From the NCBI GenBank assembly GCA_958510875.1, contig OY294067.1, positions 194,625,322-194,689,321 on the forward strand: a stretch of DNA of 64,000 nt, in the 5' to 3' direction. The DNA is from Endomychus coccineus (Eukaryota; Arthropoda; Insecta; Coleoptera; Endomychidae). The notes under the pieces were generated by a model that did no database searches, was not told the origin of the DNA, and worked only from the letters and a program-made list of their open reading frames with translations. Of this stretch, positions 32,823-42,747 are shown piece after piece. The first letter of the stretch is position 1. Each line of letters starts with the position of its first letter. The position numbers and the translations under genes are program-made.

Positions 32823-33420
32823 TCATTGACATATTTCTTTGATGTTATCGAAATTTCGAAAGAGTACGTCGAAGCACAAAATTTGTAGTGATGTTGGACT
32901 TATTCTATAGTTGACGTCATCGACCTCCCCTCCTATCTCAGAGAACATTTGAAACATCTTAAAGGTGTAAGAATTTGAAGTATCTCTTCGAATGCTGCGC
33001 ATGTCCATTATCTCACATCGGTATGGTAGTAGTGCGATTCGATAAAAATCGACACCCGTATCATGTAGCACTCTAAAACAATCAAGTATATACGATCCTG
33101 GTTTCGGAACGATACCCGAAATTTGATGCAATATGATTTTTCTCATTCTTCTATGTTTATATTTGAACTGACCTTCTATATTCATATCGATTATCTCCCA
33201 ATCTTCTGGAGGGGGAGGATCGAAATCTCCTCCGAAATAGAAAATATCAGCATACGCCCAATCGGTCGAGGCCCCCACAAGGAAAGTTACGAAATCCCCA
33301 GCGATTATCCAATTTTTGGATGGTAATTGTAATTCTTCGAGGATTTTCATCAAATTCGGCGGACATACGCTTATTACGAATTTCTTCGCATCGTACCACT
33401 ATGAATAAAACTGTTGTATA
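32823..33420 (-). pseudogene. KNWIIAG protein (left arm copy)
   Basis: The best preserved of the three copies over the body: MMKILEELQLPSKNWIIAGD, ADIFYFGGDFDPPPPEDWE, HQISGIVPKPGSYILDC, VDFYRIALLPYRCEIMD and a full C-terminus LQILCFDVLFRNFDNIKEI (stop at 32823). Upstream to about 33420 the N-terminal exon-like start (MSPRLYNSF-type) is present but out of frame. It is followed head-to-tail by gene B with a 50-bp gap, an adjacency not present in the outer element, where B is at the opposite end. Confidence 0.6.
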
Positions 33421-34885
33421 ATCGAGGAGACATTATTACGAACTGATTCGAGTTCGATTTAGTTGGAGCAGTCACACACAACAACACACTCCCTCATACT
33501 CTGCGCTATTGACTTTTTCAACCCAAAATATACAATCAAAACTAAATGGTATTCTTGCGGGGAGAGATAAGAGGTCGATCGAACTGGTAAGTATACATGT
33601 AAAATAATAAAACATTTTCAGATAAAAAAATGACGCGGGTTCGGATCCCTCTGCATCTTTCTCACCAAAGAATACCATTTTTAATCGAACGCGCTAATTC
33701 AATTGACGATATGATGGATTGAAGACCTGCGTGACAGACACCTCGGCAGGTGATAGCCGTCATGACACCTCGTCATATTTTTATGATATTCGATGAGGTT
33801 AGAGTCCTGCGCGAACCTTCACACCAACAATCTCTCTGAATCATTCTTCGCAAAATTGCGTCGAACAAACATAACAAAATCGCAATCATGCGAACCTTCA
33901 CACCAATAATCTCTCTGAAAATCATCGATATTCTGAAGATGAAATTTGGTGAATTCTTCACAAGTTGATTTCGATCCTACACCCGTAGCAATTGACTTAA
34001 ATATTGATTGACAATAGTGGAAAACGATAAAAATCAATCGTTTCGAATTATTCTGAGTTTTTATTCAAATACCTGAATAAAACAAATGCATTACTTGAGT
34101 AATTATAGTAGTATAGAGTATTATGCTACTCAGAAATTATGAAGCTTGAATGGAATTTGGATTGTTCAAGTTTGTTAACTGAGCTCAGTGGTATAGGTGA
34201 GTCGATCAAATGTAATTTAGAATGAATGACCTCATAGAACAGTACTACGTGTAAGGATCTAAACCACTCCACTAGGTCTCAGGATCATTTTCTTAATGGT
34301 TCGAAAGTTGACGAGTATAGATCTTTTCTAAATGAGTAAAATACCATTCACTTTATTTTCTAAAATGTTCTTCTTTATTTTCTGGTGAAAACGTATTTTA
34401 GGTATACATTTTGAGAGCTCTAAAACTATTTCTTGCAGTTTTCTCTCCTGTGGTATTAGAATAATCAGTCATATCACCCAAAACATGATTGAATTGAATC
34501 AATATAATATTTTTATATACATAAAATAGTAACATATTATCTATACTTGAAATGTCTTTCTCTTTTCAGATTAACTCCGTAGGTGTCGCTGGTTGTGTAG
34601 TTGTATTTATGTAGAAGTATCTAGTGTACATATAAAATAATTAAAAATAAATTTTATATTTTATTTACTTGAATCTTATAGTTAACTATAATTCATATTA
34701 CCAAATAAAATTCTTTCTCTAAAACATAAATTCATTCTGATACACCCCTGTTTAACAAATGTACAACGACCTGATGTGAGGAATGTGCCTGTCAACAATT
34801 ATTATAGATACAACAGACATTAGATACATCAATGTTCCATCATGTGCGGGAGATAAATATAAATAATTTACACACTATGCTGACT
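33421..34885. other. Inner spacer and loop of the palindrome
   Basis: 33421-34135 still pairs with the right arm and contains scraps of the 25937-26656 gene. 34136-34885 is the unpaired loop: AT-rich, with no gene recognised and only short frames. The boundaries of the loop are the paired tatagagtattatgctactc stretches. Confidence 0.5.
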
Positions 34886-34950
34886 CATAATTTCTGAGTA
34901 GCATAATACTCTATACTACTCTATACTACTATAAGTAATGCATTTGTTTT

Positions 34951-35811
34951 ATTCTTAGATTGATTTAAATAATTATTAACAATCGTGGATTACGATAAAA
35001 ATCAATCGTTTCTATACTTCATTTCATATTTAAAAACATATATTGAGCAAAATGAACAGTTTGAAATATTGTAGATTTTGAGATCAGTAGGCTTTCGAAA
35101 TATCGACAAATTCACATCGAACTATAATAAAAAACGACCTGCGCGAGGTTAAATGAATATTTTGTAGGTGAAGCTCCAACTAAATCGAGAAAAATCAATC
35201 AGTTGCAATAAAATGTTCTCCAAAGATAGTGTTAGATCTGATTTTAGAAGAGTTCGAAATGTCTGCAATGCATGAAAAATCCCCATCAATTTGGGAGGGT
35301 CTTTGAAAAATAGGGTAACACCATATCAGATTGTCATTAGTTAATCATCAAATATCATGCACGTTTGCGGGCAAAGTGGAATTTTCGGGAGCAATACAAA
35401 CGTTTTTCTTGGGAGGGTCCAAACGTTCTTTGGGAGGATCCAATCGTTATTGGGAGGGTCTTTGAAAACAGGGTAACACTATATCACAATGTCATTAGTT
35501 GATCATCAACCACCATGCACGTTTGCGGGCAATGTCAAAGGGAATTTTCGAGAGCAAATGCGCTGAGGCGGCACGAGAAAAAACATTTCAAAACACACAG
35601 TTTCTCATGCAAGCATTGAGAAGTTACATTTTCTCGCCAAGACAATTTGAATCGTCATATTATGTTATTCCACAGTCGAGATAAAAGTATAATGCACTGG
35701 TCCAACCCAGATGTTCTACAGCACCGGTTAGAAGAAATCATATCTCTACAAGGATATATCGAAGAGAAACGTGAAATAATTAATGAATTGAGAAGATTTT
35801 GTAAAAAATGG
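34951..35811. other. Right-arm-specific block with a short tandem repeat
   Basis: Absent from the left arm. It contains a truncated start of the 25937-type gene (about 35213) and two copies, ~159 bp apart (35291 and 35449), of a module tgggagggtctttgaaaa ... atgcacgtttgcgggcaa. It also re-uses arm sequence (tcgaaatatcgacaaattc-like) found at 30800 and 38990. Confidence 0.55.
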
Positions 35812-35835
35812 TATTTGAATAAAAACTCAGAATAA
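35560..35835 (+). pseudogene. C2H2 zinc-finger gene fragment
   Basis: Reading FSRQDNLNRHIMLFHSR, the second half of a C2H2 finger, then a helical tail (NPDVLQHRLEEIISLQGYIE, NELRRFCKKWYLNKN). The preceding finger half, with its Cys pair (FSCKH...), is separated by a stop. C2H2-finger proteins accompany PolB in many insect Maverick-like elements, so this could be the remains of one. Confidence 0.45.
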
Positions 35836-36269
35836 TTCGAAACGATTGATTTTTATCGTTTTCCACTATTGTCAATCATTATTTAAGTCAATTGCTACGG
35901 GTGTAGGATCGAAATCAACTTGTGAAGAATTCACCAAATTTCATCTTCAGAATATCGATGATTTTCGGAGAGATTATTGGTGTGAAGGTTCGCATGATTG
36001 CGATTTTGTTATGTTTGTTCGACGCAATTTTGCGGAGAATGATTCAGAGAGATTGTTGGTGTGAAGGTTCGCGCAGTGTTCATGATTTCACGATTTTAGA
36101 TGTATACTTACCAGTTCGATCGACCTCTTATCTCTCACTGGCAAGAATACCATTTAGTTTTGATTGTATATTTTAGGTTGAAAAAGTTAATAGCGCAGAG
36201 TATTAGGGAGTGTGTTGTTGTGTGTGACTGCTCCAACTAAATCGAACTCGAATCAGTTCGTAATAATGT

Positions 36270-36880
36270 CTCCTCGATTATACAACAGTTTTATTCATAG
36301 TGGTACGATGGGAAGAAATTCGTAATAAGCGTATTATGTCCGCCGAATTTGATGAAAATCCTCGAAGAATTACAATTACATCCAAAAATTGGATAATCGC
36401 TGGAGAATTCGTAACTTTCCTTGTGGGGGCCTCGACCGATTGGGCGTATGCTGATATTTTCTATTTCGGAGGAGATTTCGATCCTCCCCCTCCAGAAGAT
36501 TGGAAGATAATCGATATGAATATAGAAGGTCAGTTCAAATATAAACATAGAAGAATGAGAAAAATCATATTGCATCAAATTTCGGGTATCGTTCCGAAAC
36601 CAGGATCGTATATACTTGATTGTTTTAGAGTGCTACATGATATGGGTGTCGATTTTTATCGAATCGCACTACTACCATACCGATGTGAGATAATGGACAT
36701 GCGCAGCATTCGAAGAGATACTTCAAATTCTTACACCTTTAAGATGTTTCAAATGTTTTCTGAGATAGGAGGGGAGGTCGATGACGTCAACTAAGAATAA
36801 GTCCAACATCACTACAAATTTTGTGCTTCGACGTACTCTTTCGAAATTTCGATAACATCAAAGAAATATGTCAATGATCC
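36270..36880 (+). pseudogene. KNWIIAG protein (right arm copy), two small frameshifts
   Basis: The body (TSKNWIIAGEFVTFLVGAS, ADIFYFGGDFDPPPPEDWK, FRVLHDMGVDFYRIALLPY) is intact, but one missing C before it puts the N-terminus (MSAEFDENPRRITIT) in a non-homologous frame, and a 2-bp loss near 36790 cuts off the last ~30 codons, which continue in another frame to about 36877. Compare 32823-33420. Confidence 0.6.
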
Positions 36881-36927
36881 ACGCATATGCAACTAGATAT
36901 TTGAATAGTTTATCATTCTAGTTTGAA

Positions 36928-37419
36928 ATGTCATCTATAGTGGTTGATATTCAAAGTTTCCCGATTTCTTCAAACATATATAATATCAAGGAACTCTCTT
37001 TGTTGGACTGTGAGAAAAGGTTGGAGAAATATTTTCTATTCAAACCACCAAAATCGATGGATCAACTATCCGTGAGGCAAATGAAGAAAATATTTCATTG
37101 TGAAAAATATCACGGGATTCCATGGAACTCAGGCTATCAGGAATATGATGAATTGTATGAAATTTTGGAGGAAAATATCGATCCGGATGCTACTGTTTAT
37201 GTATGTGGGAAGATAAAAGCTAAGTTTCTACGGGGGGCGTTCCAAAAACTAGGGCTAGATCGAGTAGAAGTGGTGAATTTGAAAGGTAAATGTCCAAAAT
37301 TAGAGCGAGGAAATTGTGAATTTATCTGTCTACATCACCCCAATAGTGTGAATCCTATGTGTTCTAGTGCGAATAGTTGGAAGTTATTCGAATTTCTTAC
37401 GAAGGACTGTGACTCTTAA
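36928..37419 (+). CDS. DIQ-family protein B (right arm copy)
   Basis: An intact 163-codon frame with the complete motif MSSIVVDIQSFPISSN, then SLLDCEKRLEKYFLFKPP, YHGIPWNSGYQEYDELYE, TVYVCGKIKAKFLRGAF, RGNCEFICLHHPNS and an extra C-terminal SSANSWKLFEFLTKD. This is the fullest version of B in the window and the best template for structure prediction. Function unknown. Confidence 0.75.
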   Translation: MSSIVVDIQSFPISSNIYNIKELSLLDCEKRLEKYFLFKPPKSMDQLSVRQMKKIFHCEKYHGIPWNSGYQEYDELYEILEENIDPDATVYVCGKIKAKFLRGAFQKLGLDRVEVVNLKGKCPKLERGNCEFICLHHPNSVNPMCSSANSWKLFEFLTKDCDS

Positions 37420-37428
37420 AATAATAAT

Positions 37429-37951
37429 GTAGATATCTAGTAAGTCTACAAATATATCTTTTGAAGAATACTTACGCAGACTTTGCGAATTCGTGGAAAA
37501 AGTTCATAAACTAAGAAGAGACTTTAATTATTACGCAGATAAAATTAAAGTTATAAGACTGCTGAACAAATTAAGTGTAAATAGTGAGGATGATGAGAGT
37601 GGGGGTGTTAAAAACAAATTTTGTGGGGGAGTGTTACCTTCCCCAATGAATTTTACAATAAATCAACGATAACCAATTGGAGGTATTCACGTTTAACATT
37701 CCACAAGACAATCATACATTATAAACTCAAACTCTTATTCCATGATCAAAGTGATGAAGCATATCGCTGAATGGCAATCATCATGTTCACCACATCTTAT
37801 ACAAGAGACAATATCAGCATCATCCACACTAGAAGGAGTTATTCATAAAATTTTAGCAATTTTGTATGCTATTTTATCTTCTTTATCAGTATTAATATTG
37901 AAAAGGTTTGTTAAAAATGTAAACAAAGCTATTTACCATCTGAATAAATAA
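37429..37951 (+). pseudogene. Small membrane protein (right arm copy)
   Basis: The N-terminal part (ISSKSTNISFEEYLRRLCEF, KVIRLLNKLSVNSEDDES) begins with ATA where the outer copy has ATG. A stop and shift near 37670-37740 separate it from the C-terminal part MIKVMKHIAEWQSSCSPHL, which ends with the hydrophobic helix ILAILYAILSSLSVLILKRF and the stop at 37951. Confidence 0.6.
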
Positions 37952-37996
37952 TTATATAAAGGAGATAGGTGTAATAATAATTTCAGAAAATACATA

Positions 37997-38503
37997 TTAT
38001 TTAGGTAGTATTACATTCAGAAACCACTGCTGTGATCTATCCACATGTTGAACTGCACACATGTATTTACCACCGTCATTACGATGATTCAGACAGGTCA
38101 AGTTGTTTGTTTGCTCGAATTTCCCCGTTTCACAGTTAGTACCATCGAAACTGTGAACATCTACGATGTGTGGGAAAATATCCAATTCTATACACTTCCT
38201 TCTCAAAAACTCTGCTTTTTGCTGACCACGAACATAAATATAGTCGACTGCACATAGTTGAATCGATTTAAGAATATTATTTATTTCTTCATAATCCACA
38301 TTTCCAGATGCATAATCGAGTCCATGATAAGACTTTTGTAAATACCATACGGACTTTCGCTCCTTTGCATTTAGCGATGAATAAAATGTGTGCGGTTTGA
38401 ATAAGGAATAATGACGTTTGAATCCAATTTGTATACACATTTCTTTTGGATGGAAGGCATCGTCAATGAAGAACCCCTGAATGTCAACTAATGCGATTCT
38501 CAT
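37997..38503 (-). CDS. DIQ-family protein A (right arm copy)
   Basis: An intact 168-codon frame from ATG 38503, ending VQHVDRSQQWFLNVILPK, which I take to be the natural length. It differs from the left copy by few residues (HTFYSS versus HTSYSS). It is convergent with the membrane-protein gene, 45 bp apart. Confidence 0.75.
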   Translation of the reverse strand: MRIALVDIQGFFIDDAFHPKEMCIQIGFKRHYSLFKPHTFYSSLNAKERKSVWYLQKSYHGLDYASGNVDYEEINNILKSIQLCAVDYIYVRGQQKAEFLRRKCIELDIFPHIVDVHSFDGTNCETGKFEQTNNLTCLNHRNDGGKYMCAVQHVDRSQQWFLNVILPK

Positions 38504-38558
38504 GATATTACGATGTGAATGCGATTCGCTTGATGTTTCGATATAGACTGACTAAGGT

Positions 38559-38865
38559 TTAATTGATACTTTCGACAATTTCGGTGAGAAAGTTCAAGCA
38601 CAACTGTTCACATATCACTTGATTATAGTTCTGATAGGTGTAGTTATTGTAGAAAATCCTAACGTTCCCACCCAAATATTGAACGAGTTCCTTTGGTGGC
38701 TTCAAATTTCCAAAACAATCAAAATATTCCACATCGTTATCGATTTTTTTCTGAACGCTACCCAATGCGTTCCGTTGTTTTTAGCTGGTTAACCACCGTA
38801 TTTTCGATAGCACTTGCACCACTTGCAACTGATCCTAAGGCTTCTAGAGCTCATGAGTCTACATC
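38559..38865 (-). pseudogene. Internally deleted PLA2/adenain gene remnant (right arm)
   Basis: Mirror of 30920-31230. The open frame 38559-38765 retains DNDVEYFDCFGNLKPPKEL and YNQVICEQLCLNFLTEI. Upstream, in another frame, is the hydrophobic-peptide scrap. The deletion junction is the same in both arms, so it preceded the arm duplication. Confidence 0.7.
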
Positions 38866-39589
38866 TCGAATCTTTCGATTTTTATATAACATGTGATCTT
38901 TAACAAAGTTTCTATAATATACTGCTATGTATATTTTAAGCGAAATGGATAGTTTGAAGTATTGTAAATTCTTAGTTCAGTATAAGTGGGCTTTCGAAAT
39001 ATAGATATATTGAAAAGTCTGCATCTCGAACTGATTTAGATATAGGTTGACAATCGTGGATAACAATAAAAATCAATCGTTCCGAATTATTATGAGTTTT
39101 ATACGTTACGTCAATACCTAAGTTATAAAGAAAAGTTAAAATATTCATTTTTATCGTTCATCATCATTCGTAAAATTACAATATACGCGTTCAAATGTAG
39201 TGTGAACCAATATGAACGAAATAACGTTTGGGATGCATTATTAGAATTTTAATCAAACTATCGATATGTACAATCAAATTTAATATTTTCGCATTCAATC
39301 CTAAACGAAATTCAAAAGATTGTTTGTAGTAAAAATGATTCACTCATTGTTATTTGTTTACTTAATGAATTCCTCTCATTGTACGACTGTTGTCGTTCTC
39401 ATAATCAGTATAAAGTGAATGTGATGACGCAGTTGCATGTAGAAATGAATACTTAATACTTAATGTGCTTTTGGTGTAAAGACTTCATATATGTAAGTAG
39501 ACATTTAACGTTGAGGACATTTCTAGGTTATTTTGCTGGTTCATTATCTTGAGATTAGGGTGTGGTATTAATGAACGACAATATAGCTA

Positions 39590-42320
39590 CAATATAAGTG
39601 ACAATTTTTAATTTTGAGAGTGATTTCCAGACAAAACGTTACCAAAACACCTCATAGATGTCGTCCTTGACTTTAGCTGTTCCGAAATTGATATTTAACT
39701 ATGATAATTCATCGGTTTAATAATAGATGGCGATATATCTGCAGAATCAGTACTATTTTGAATTGGGGTCTCATAGGTGTCGTCCTCTTACGTTTACTGT
39801 TCTGACATTGACATTCAGCTATGACAGTTCATCGGTTCATTAATAGATCATATTTTGAATCGATAAGCATCTCCCGCGCAAAAACTTTAACAAAATACCT
39901 CATTGATATCGTCCTTTGACGTTAACTGTTCTGACATTGACATTCAGTTGTGATAGTTCATCGGTTTATCAATAGATGGCGATATAGTAATATTTTGAAT
40001 TGGGGTCTCATAGATGTTGTCCATTGACGTTAACTGTTCTGAGATTGACATCCAGTCATGATAGTTCACCGGTTCACTAATAGATCATATTTTGAATTGA
40101 GATGGGACTTCCCGCGCAAAAACATTAACAAAATATCTCATAGCTGTCGTCCTTTGACGTTAACTGTTCTGATATTGACATTCAGGTGTGATAGTTCATC
40201 GGTTTATCAATAGATGGCGATATAGCTACAACATCAGTAATATTTTGAATTGGAGTCTCATAGATGTCAGCCTTTGACGTTAACTGTTCTAACATTGACA
40301 TCTAGCCATGATAGTCATCGATTCATAAATTTCCCACGCAAACATTACATAAGTACCTCATAGATGTCGTCTTTTGACGTTAACATTTCTGACGTTTACA
40401 GGTATGCATGACGGTTGATAGTGCTGCAGCTGTAGCTATTATACCTCTCAATTTGGTATTGTTTTGTGTAATTTAGGTTCTAAAACAGTTCTATTCTGTT
40501 TAAGACCCACGTGAAATACGCCACGACACCTCGTTGAAGATCCACGAAACAGACACCTTGTTTGAAATTCCCGCGATAGCTGCCATGACATTTCACGTGA
40601 CAGACGCCACAACATCTCGTTGAAGATCCACGTAACAGACACCTCGTTTTAAATTCCCGCGATAACCGCCATGAAAGTTCACGTGACAGACGCCATGACA
40701 TCTCTTCGAAGATCTAAGTGACAGACACCTCGTTTGAAATTCCCGCGATAGCCGCCATGACACCGAATTTCATAGTTCACCTAATGAGTGAGTCCCATTG
40801 TACTCATTTATACGCGCTGTTATTCTCGTATAAACTGAATGTGATGACGCAGGTGTATGCAAAATTAATTGCTTCCACGTGTTCTCATATACTCAATGTG
40901 GTTTCTGGTGTAATAATTTCACATACGTAAGTAATCATTCAACGTTGAGGAAATTTGTAGGTTATTTTAAAAGTTCATTATTTTTGGAATTACGGTGTGG
41001 TTCAATAATAAATGACAGTATAGCTACAACATGAGTCAAATTTTTGAAATTCCTCGCGCAAACATCAACAAAACACCTCATAGATGTCGTCCTTTGGCGT
41101 TAGCTGTTCTGACATGGACATCAAGCTATGATAGTTCATTAATATATCGTTTTTTGAATTCAGATGAAACTTCCCGCTCGAAAACATTAACAAAATACCT
41201 CATAGATGTCGCCCTTTGACGTTAACTGTTCTGACATTGACATTCATCTATGATAGTTCATCGGTTTATTATTAGATGGCGATATAAGCTACAACATCGG
41301 TAACATTTTGAATTGGAGTCTCATAGATGTCGTCCTTCGACGTTAACGGTTCTGACATTGACATCCAGCCATGATAGTTCATCGGTTCATAAATTTCCCC
41401 CTCAAAAACATTAACAAGATACCTCATAGAAGTTCATTATTTTTGGAATTACGGTGTGGTTCAATAATTAATGACAGTATAGCTACAACATGAGTCAAAC
41501 TTTTGAAATTCCTCGCGCAAACATCAGCAAAACACCTCATAGATGTCGTCCTTTTACGTTAGCTGTTCTGACATGGACATCAAGCTATGATAGTTCATTA
41601 ATATATCGTTTTTTTGAATTGAGATGGAACTTCCCGCTCGAAAACATTAACAAAATACCTCATAGATGTCGTCCTTTGACGGTAACTGTTCTGACATTGA
41701 CATTCAGTGATGATAGTTCATCGGTTTAGTGATAGATGGCGATATAGGCTACAACATCGGTAACATTTTGAATTGGAGTCTCATAGATGTCGTCCTTTGA
41801 CGTTAACTGTTCTGACATTGACATCCAGCTATGATAGTTCATCGGTTCATAAATTTCCCGCGCAAAAACATTAACAAGATACCTCATAGATGTCGTCCTT
41901 TGACGTTGACAGGTACCCATGACGGTTGATCGGTTCATTCATAGATGTAGTCATTTGAAGTTAACTGTTCTGACATTGACATTTGAGTATGATAGTTCAT
42001 CGGTTCATTAAAAGATGGCGACTATGTAGCTATAACATCAGTCATATTTTGAATTGTAGCCTCATAGATGTCATCCCTTGACGTTAACATTTCTGACGTT
42101 GACAGGTATGCATTACGGTTGATCGGTTCATTCATAGATGTAGTCATTCGAAGTTAACTGGTCTGACATTGACATTTAAGTATAATAGTTCATCAGTTCA
42201 TTAAAAGATGGTGGCGATGTAGCTACAGCATCAGTCATATTGTGGTTTTGACGTTTACTCTTCTGACATTCGGTTCCAACGTCGGTTATGATAAACATCA
42301 AACAACACACCTCTACGTAT
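39590..42320 (-). repeat. Satellite-like modules in right arm
   Basis: Complement of the left-arm satellite: ctcatagatgtcgtcctttg plus acgttaactgttctgacatt modules. Includes the second minisatellite at 40490-40770, which has about one extra unit compared with the left arm. TGACGTCA palindromes occur at about 42336, 42435 and 42579. Confidence 0.85.
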
Positions 42321-42622
42321 TAATTTCGCGGGTTGATGACGTCACATCCAACTAACCTCACATCCAGACCTCTATGGTCGGAAGTTCTGTAATCATCGTA
42401 AGCTCTATGGACACGTTCGAATTTCGCGGGTCGATGACGTCACATACAACCAACCTCACATTCTATGACCCAGACCTCTATGGTCGAAAGTTCTGTAATC
42501 ATCGTAAGCTCTATGGACACGTTTGAATTTCGCGGGTTAGTAACGTTACTTCCGAAGTTGCGCGCGCAACCTCCGGTCGATGACGTCACTTCCTGGTGGA
42601 GAAGTAGTCCACTCAATCTACT

Positions 42623-42628
42623 GACAAA
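42623..42628. other. Right target duplication of inner palindromic element (GACAAA)
   Basis: Exact repeat of 26944-26949, directly following the terminus AATCTACT. Confidence 0.85.
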
Positions 42629-42747
42629 TATTTCATACAATTTGTTACACTATACATATCTAAAATGCACCTCTCTCTCTGTCTCTGTTTGAGAGAGGTA
42701 GTAAATATAAAACTTATAGAAGAACATTTAAAATCCTATATTATTAT

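Larger units (their letters stand above)
26950..34135 (+). repeat. Left arm of the giant inverted repeat
   Basis: About 7.2 kb whose complement runs 34886-42622. Paired landmarks: 27553/41938, 31289/38503, 32281/37419, 33961/35927, 34085/34950. The innermost pair is the stretch aatgcattact...tagtatagagtattatgct. The left arm lacks ~860 bp present at 34951-35811 in the right arm. Confidence 0.88.
26950..42622. mobile_element. Inner palindromic Maverick-like non-autonomous element, 15.7 kb
   Basis: It begins AGTAGATTAAGTGGGCTAC and ends with the near complement, flanked by a perfect 6-bp duplication GACAAA. Its termini resemble those of the outer element (AGTAGAT, then GGCTA.TTCT), so a related integrase probably moved it. 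Arms of about 7 kb each (26950-34135, 34886-42622) surround a ~750-bp loop. They carry satellite DNA, a PLA2/protease remnant, proteins A and B, the membrane protein and the KNWIIAG gene in mirror order. Capsid, penton, ATPase, integrase and polymerase are absent. The arms differ by substitutions and indels, so this is not a simple mirrored assembly copy. Confidence 0.85.
34886..42622 (-). repeat. Right arm of the giant inverted repeat
   Basis: Mirror of 26950-34135, with an extra ~860 bp at 34951-35811. Coding copies differ from the left arm at several residues and by small indels, so both arms have evolved separately for some time. Confidence 0.88.

Noticed and set aside
31535..38257. Antisense frames (LNCTHVFTTVITMIQTG...) over protein A in both arms
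   Set aside because: Opposite-strand shadows of gene A.
27000..42400. CRISPR-like array in the satellite arms
   Set aside because: The repeats are long, diverged and lack regularly sized unique spacers; the host is eukaryotic and no cas genes are present.
26950..42622. The palindrome as a pure assembly artefact (mirrored read)
   Set aside because: The arms differ by substitutions, indels and an 860-bp block, have separate gene lesions, and are bounded by a 6-bp duplication. A chimeric fold-back read would be near identical. Long-read confirmation is still needed.
26950..42622. Palindrome as the junction of two head-to-tail Maverick genomes (terminal repeats meeting)
   Set aside because: The arm termini and the GACAAA duplication lie at the outer ends of the palindrome, not at its centre, and its outer ends match transposon termini. 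That fits one inserted element better than a concatemer junction.
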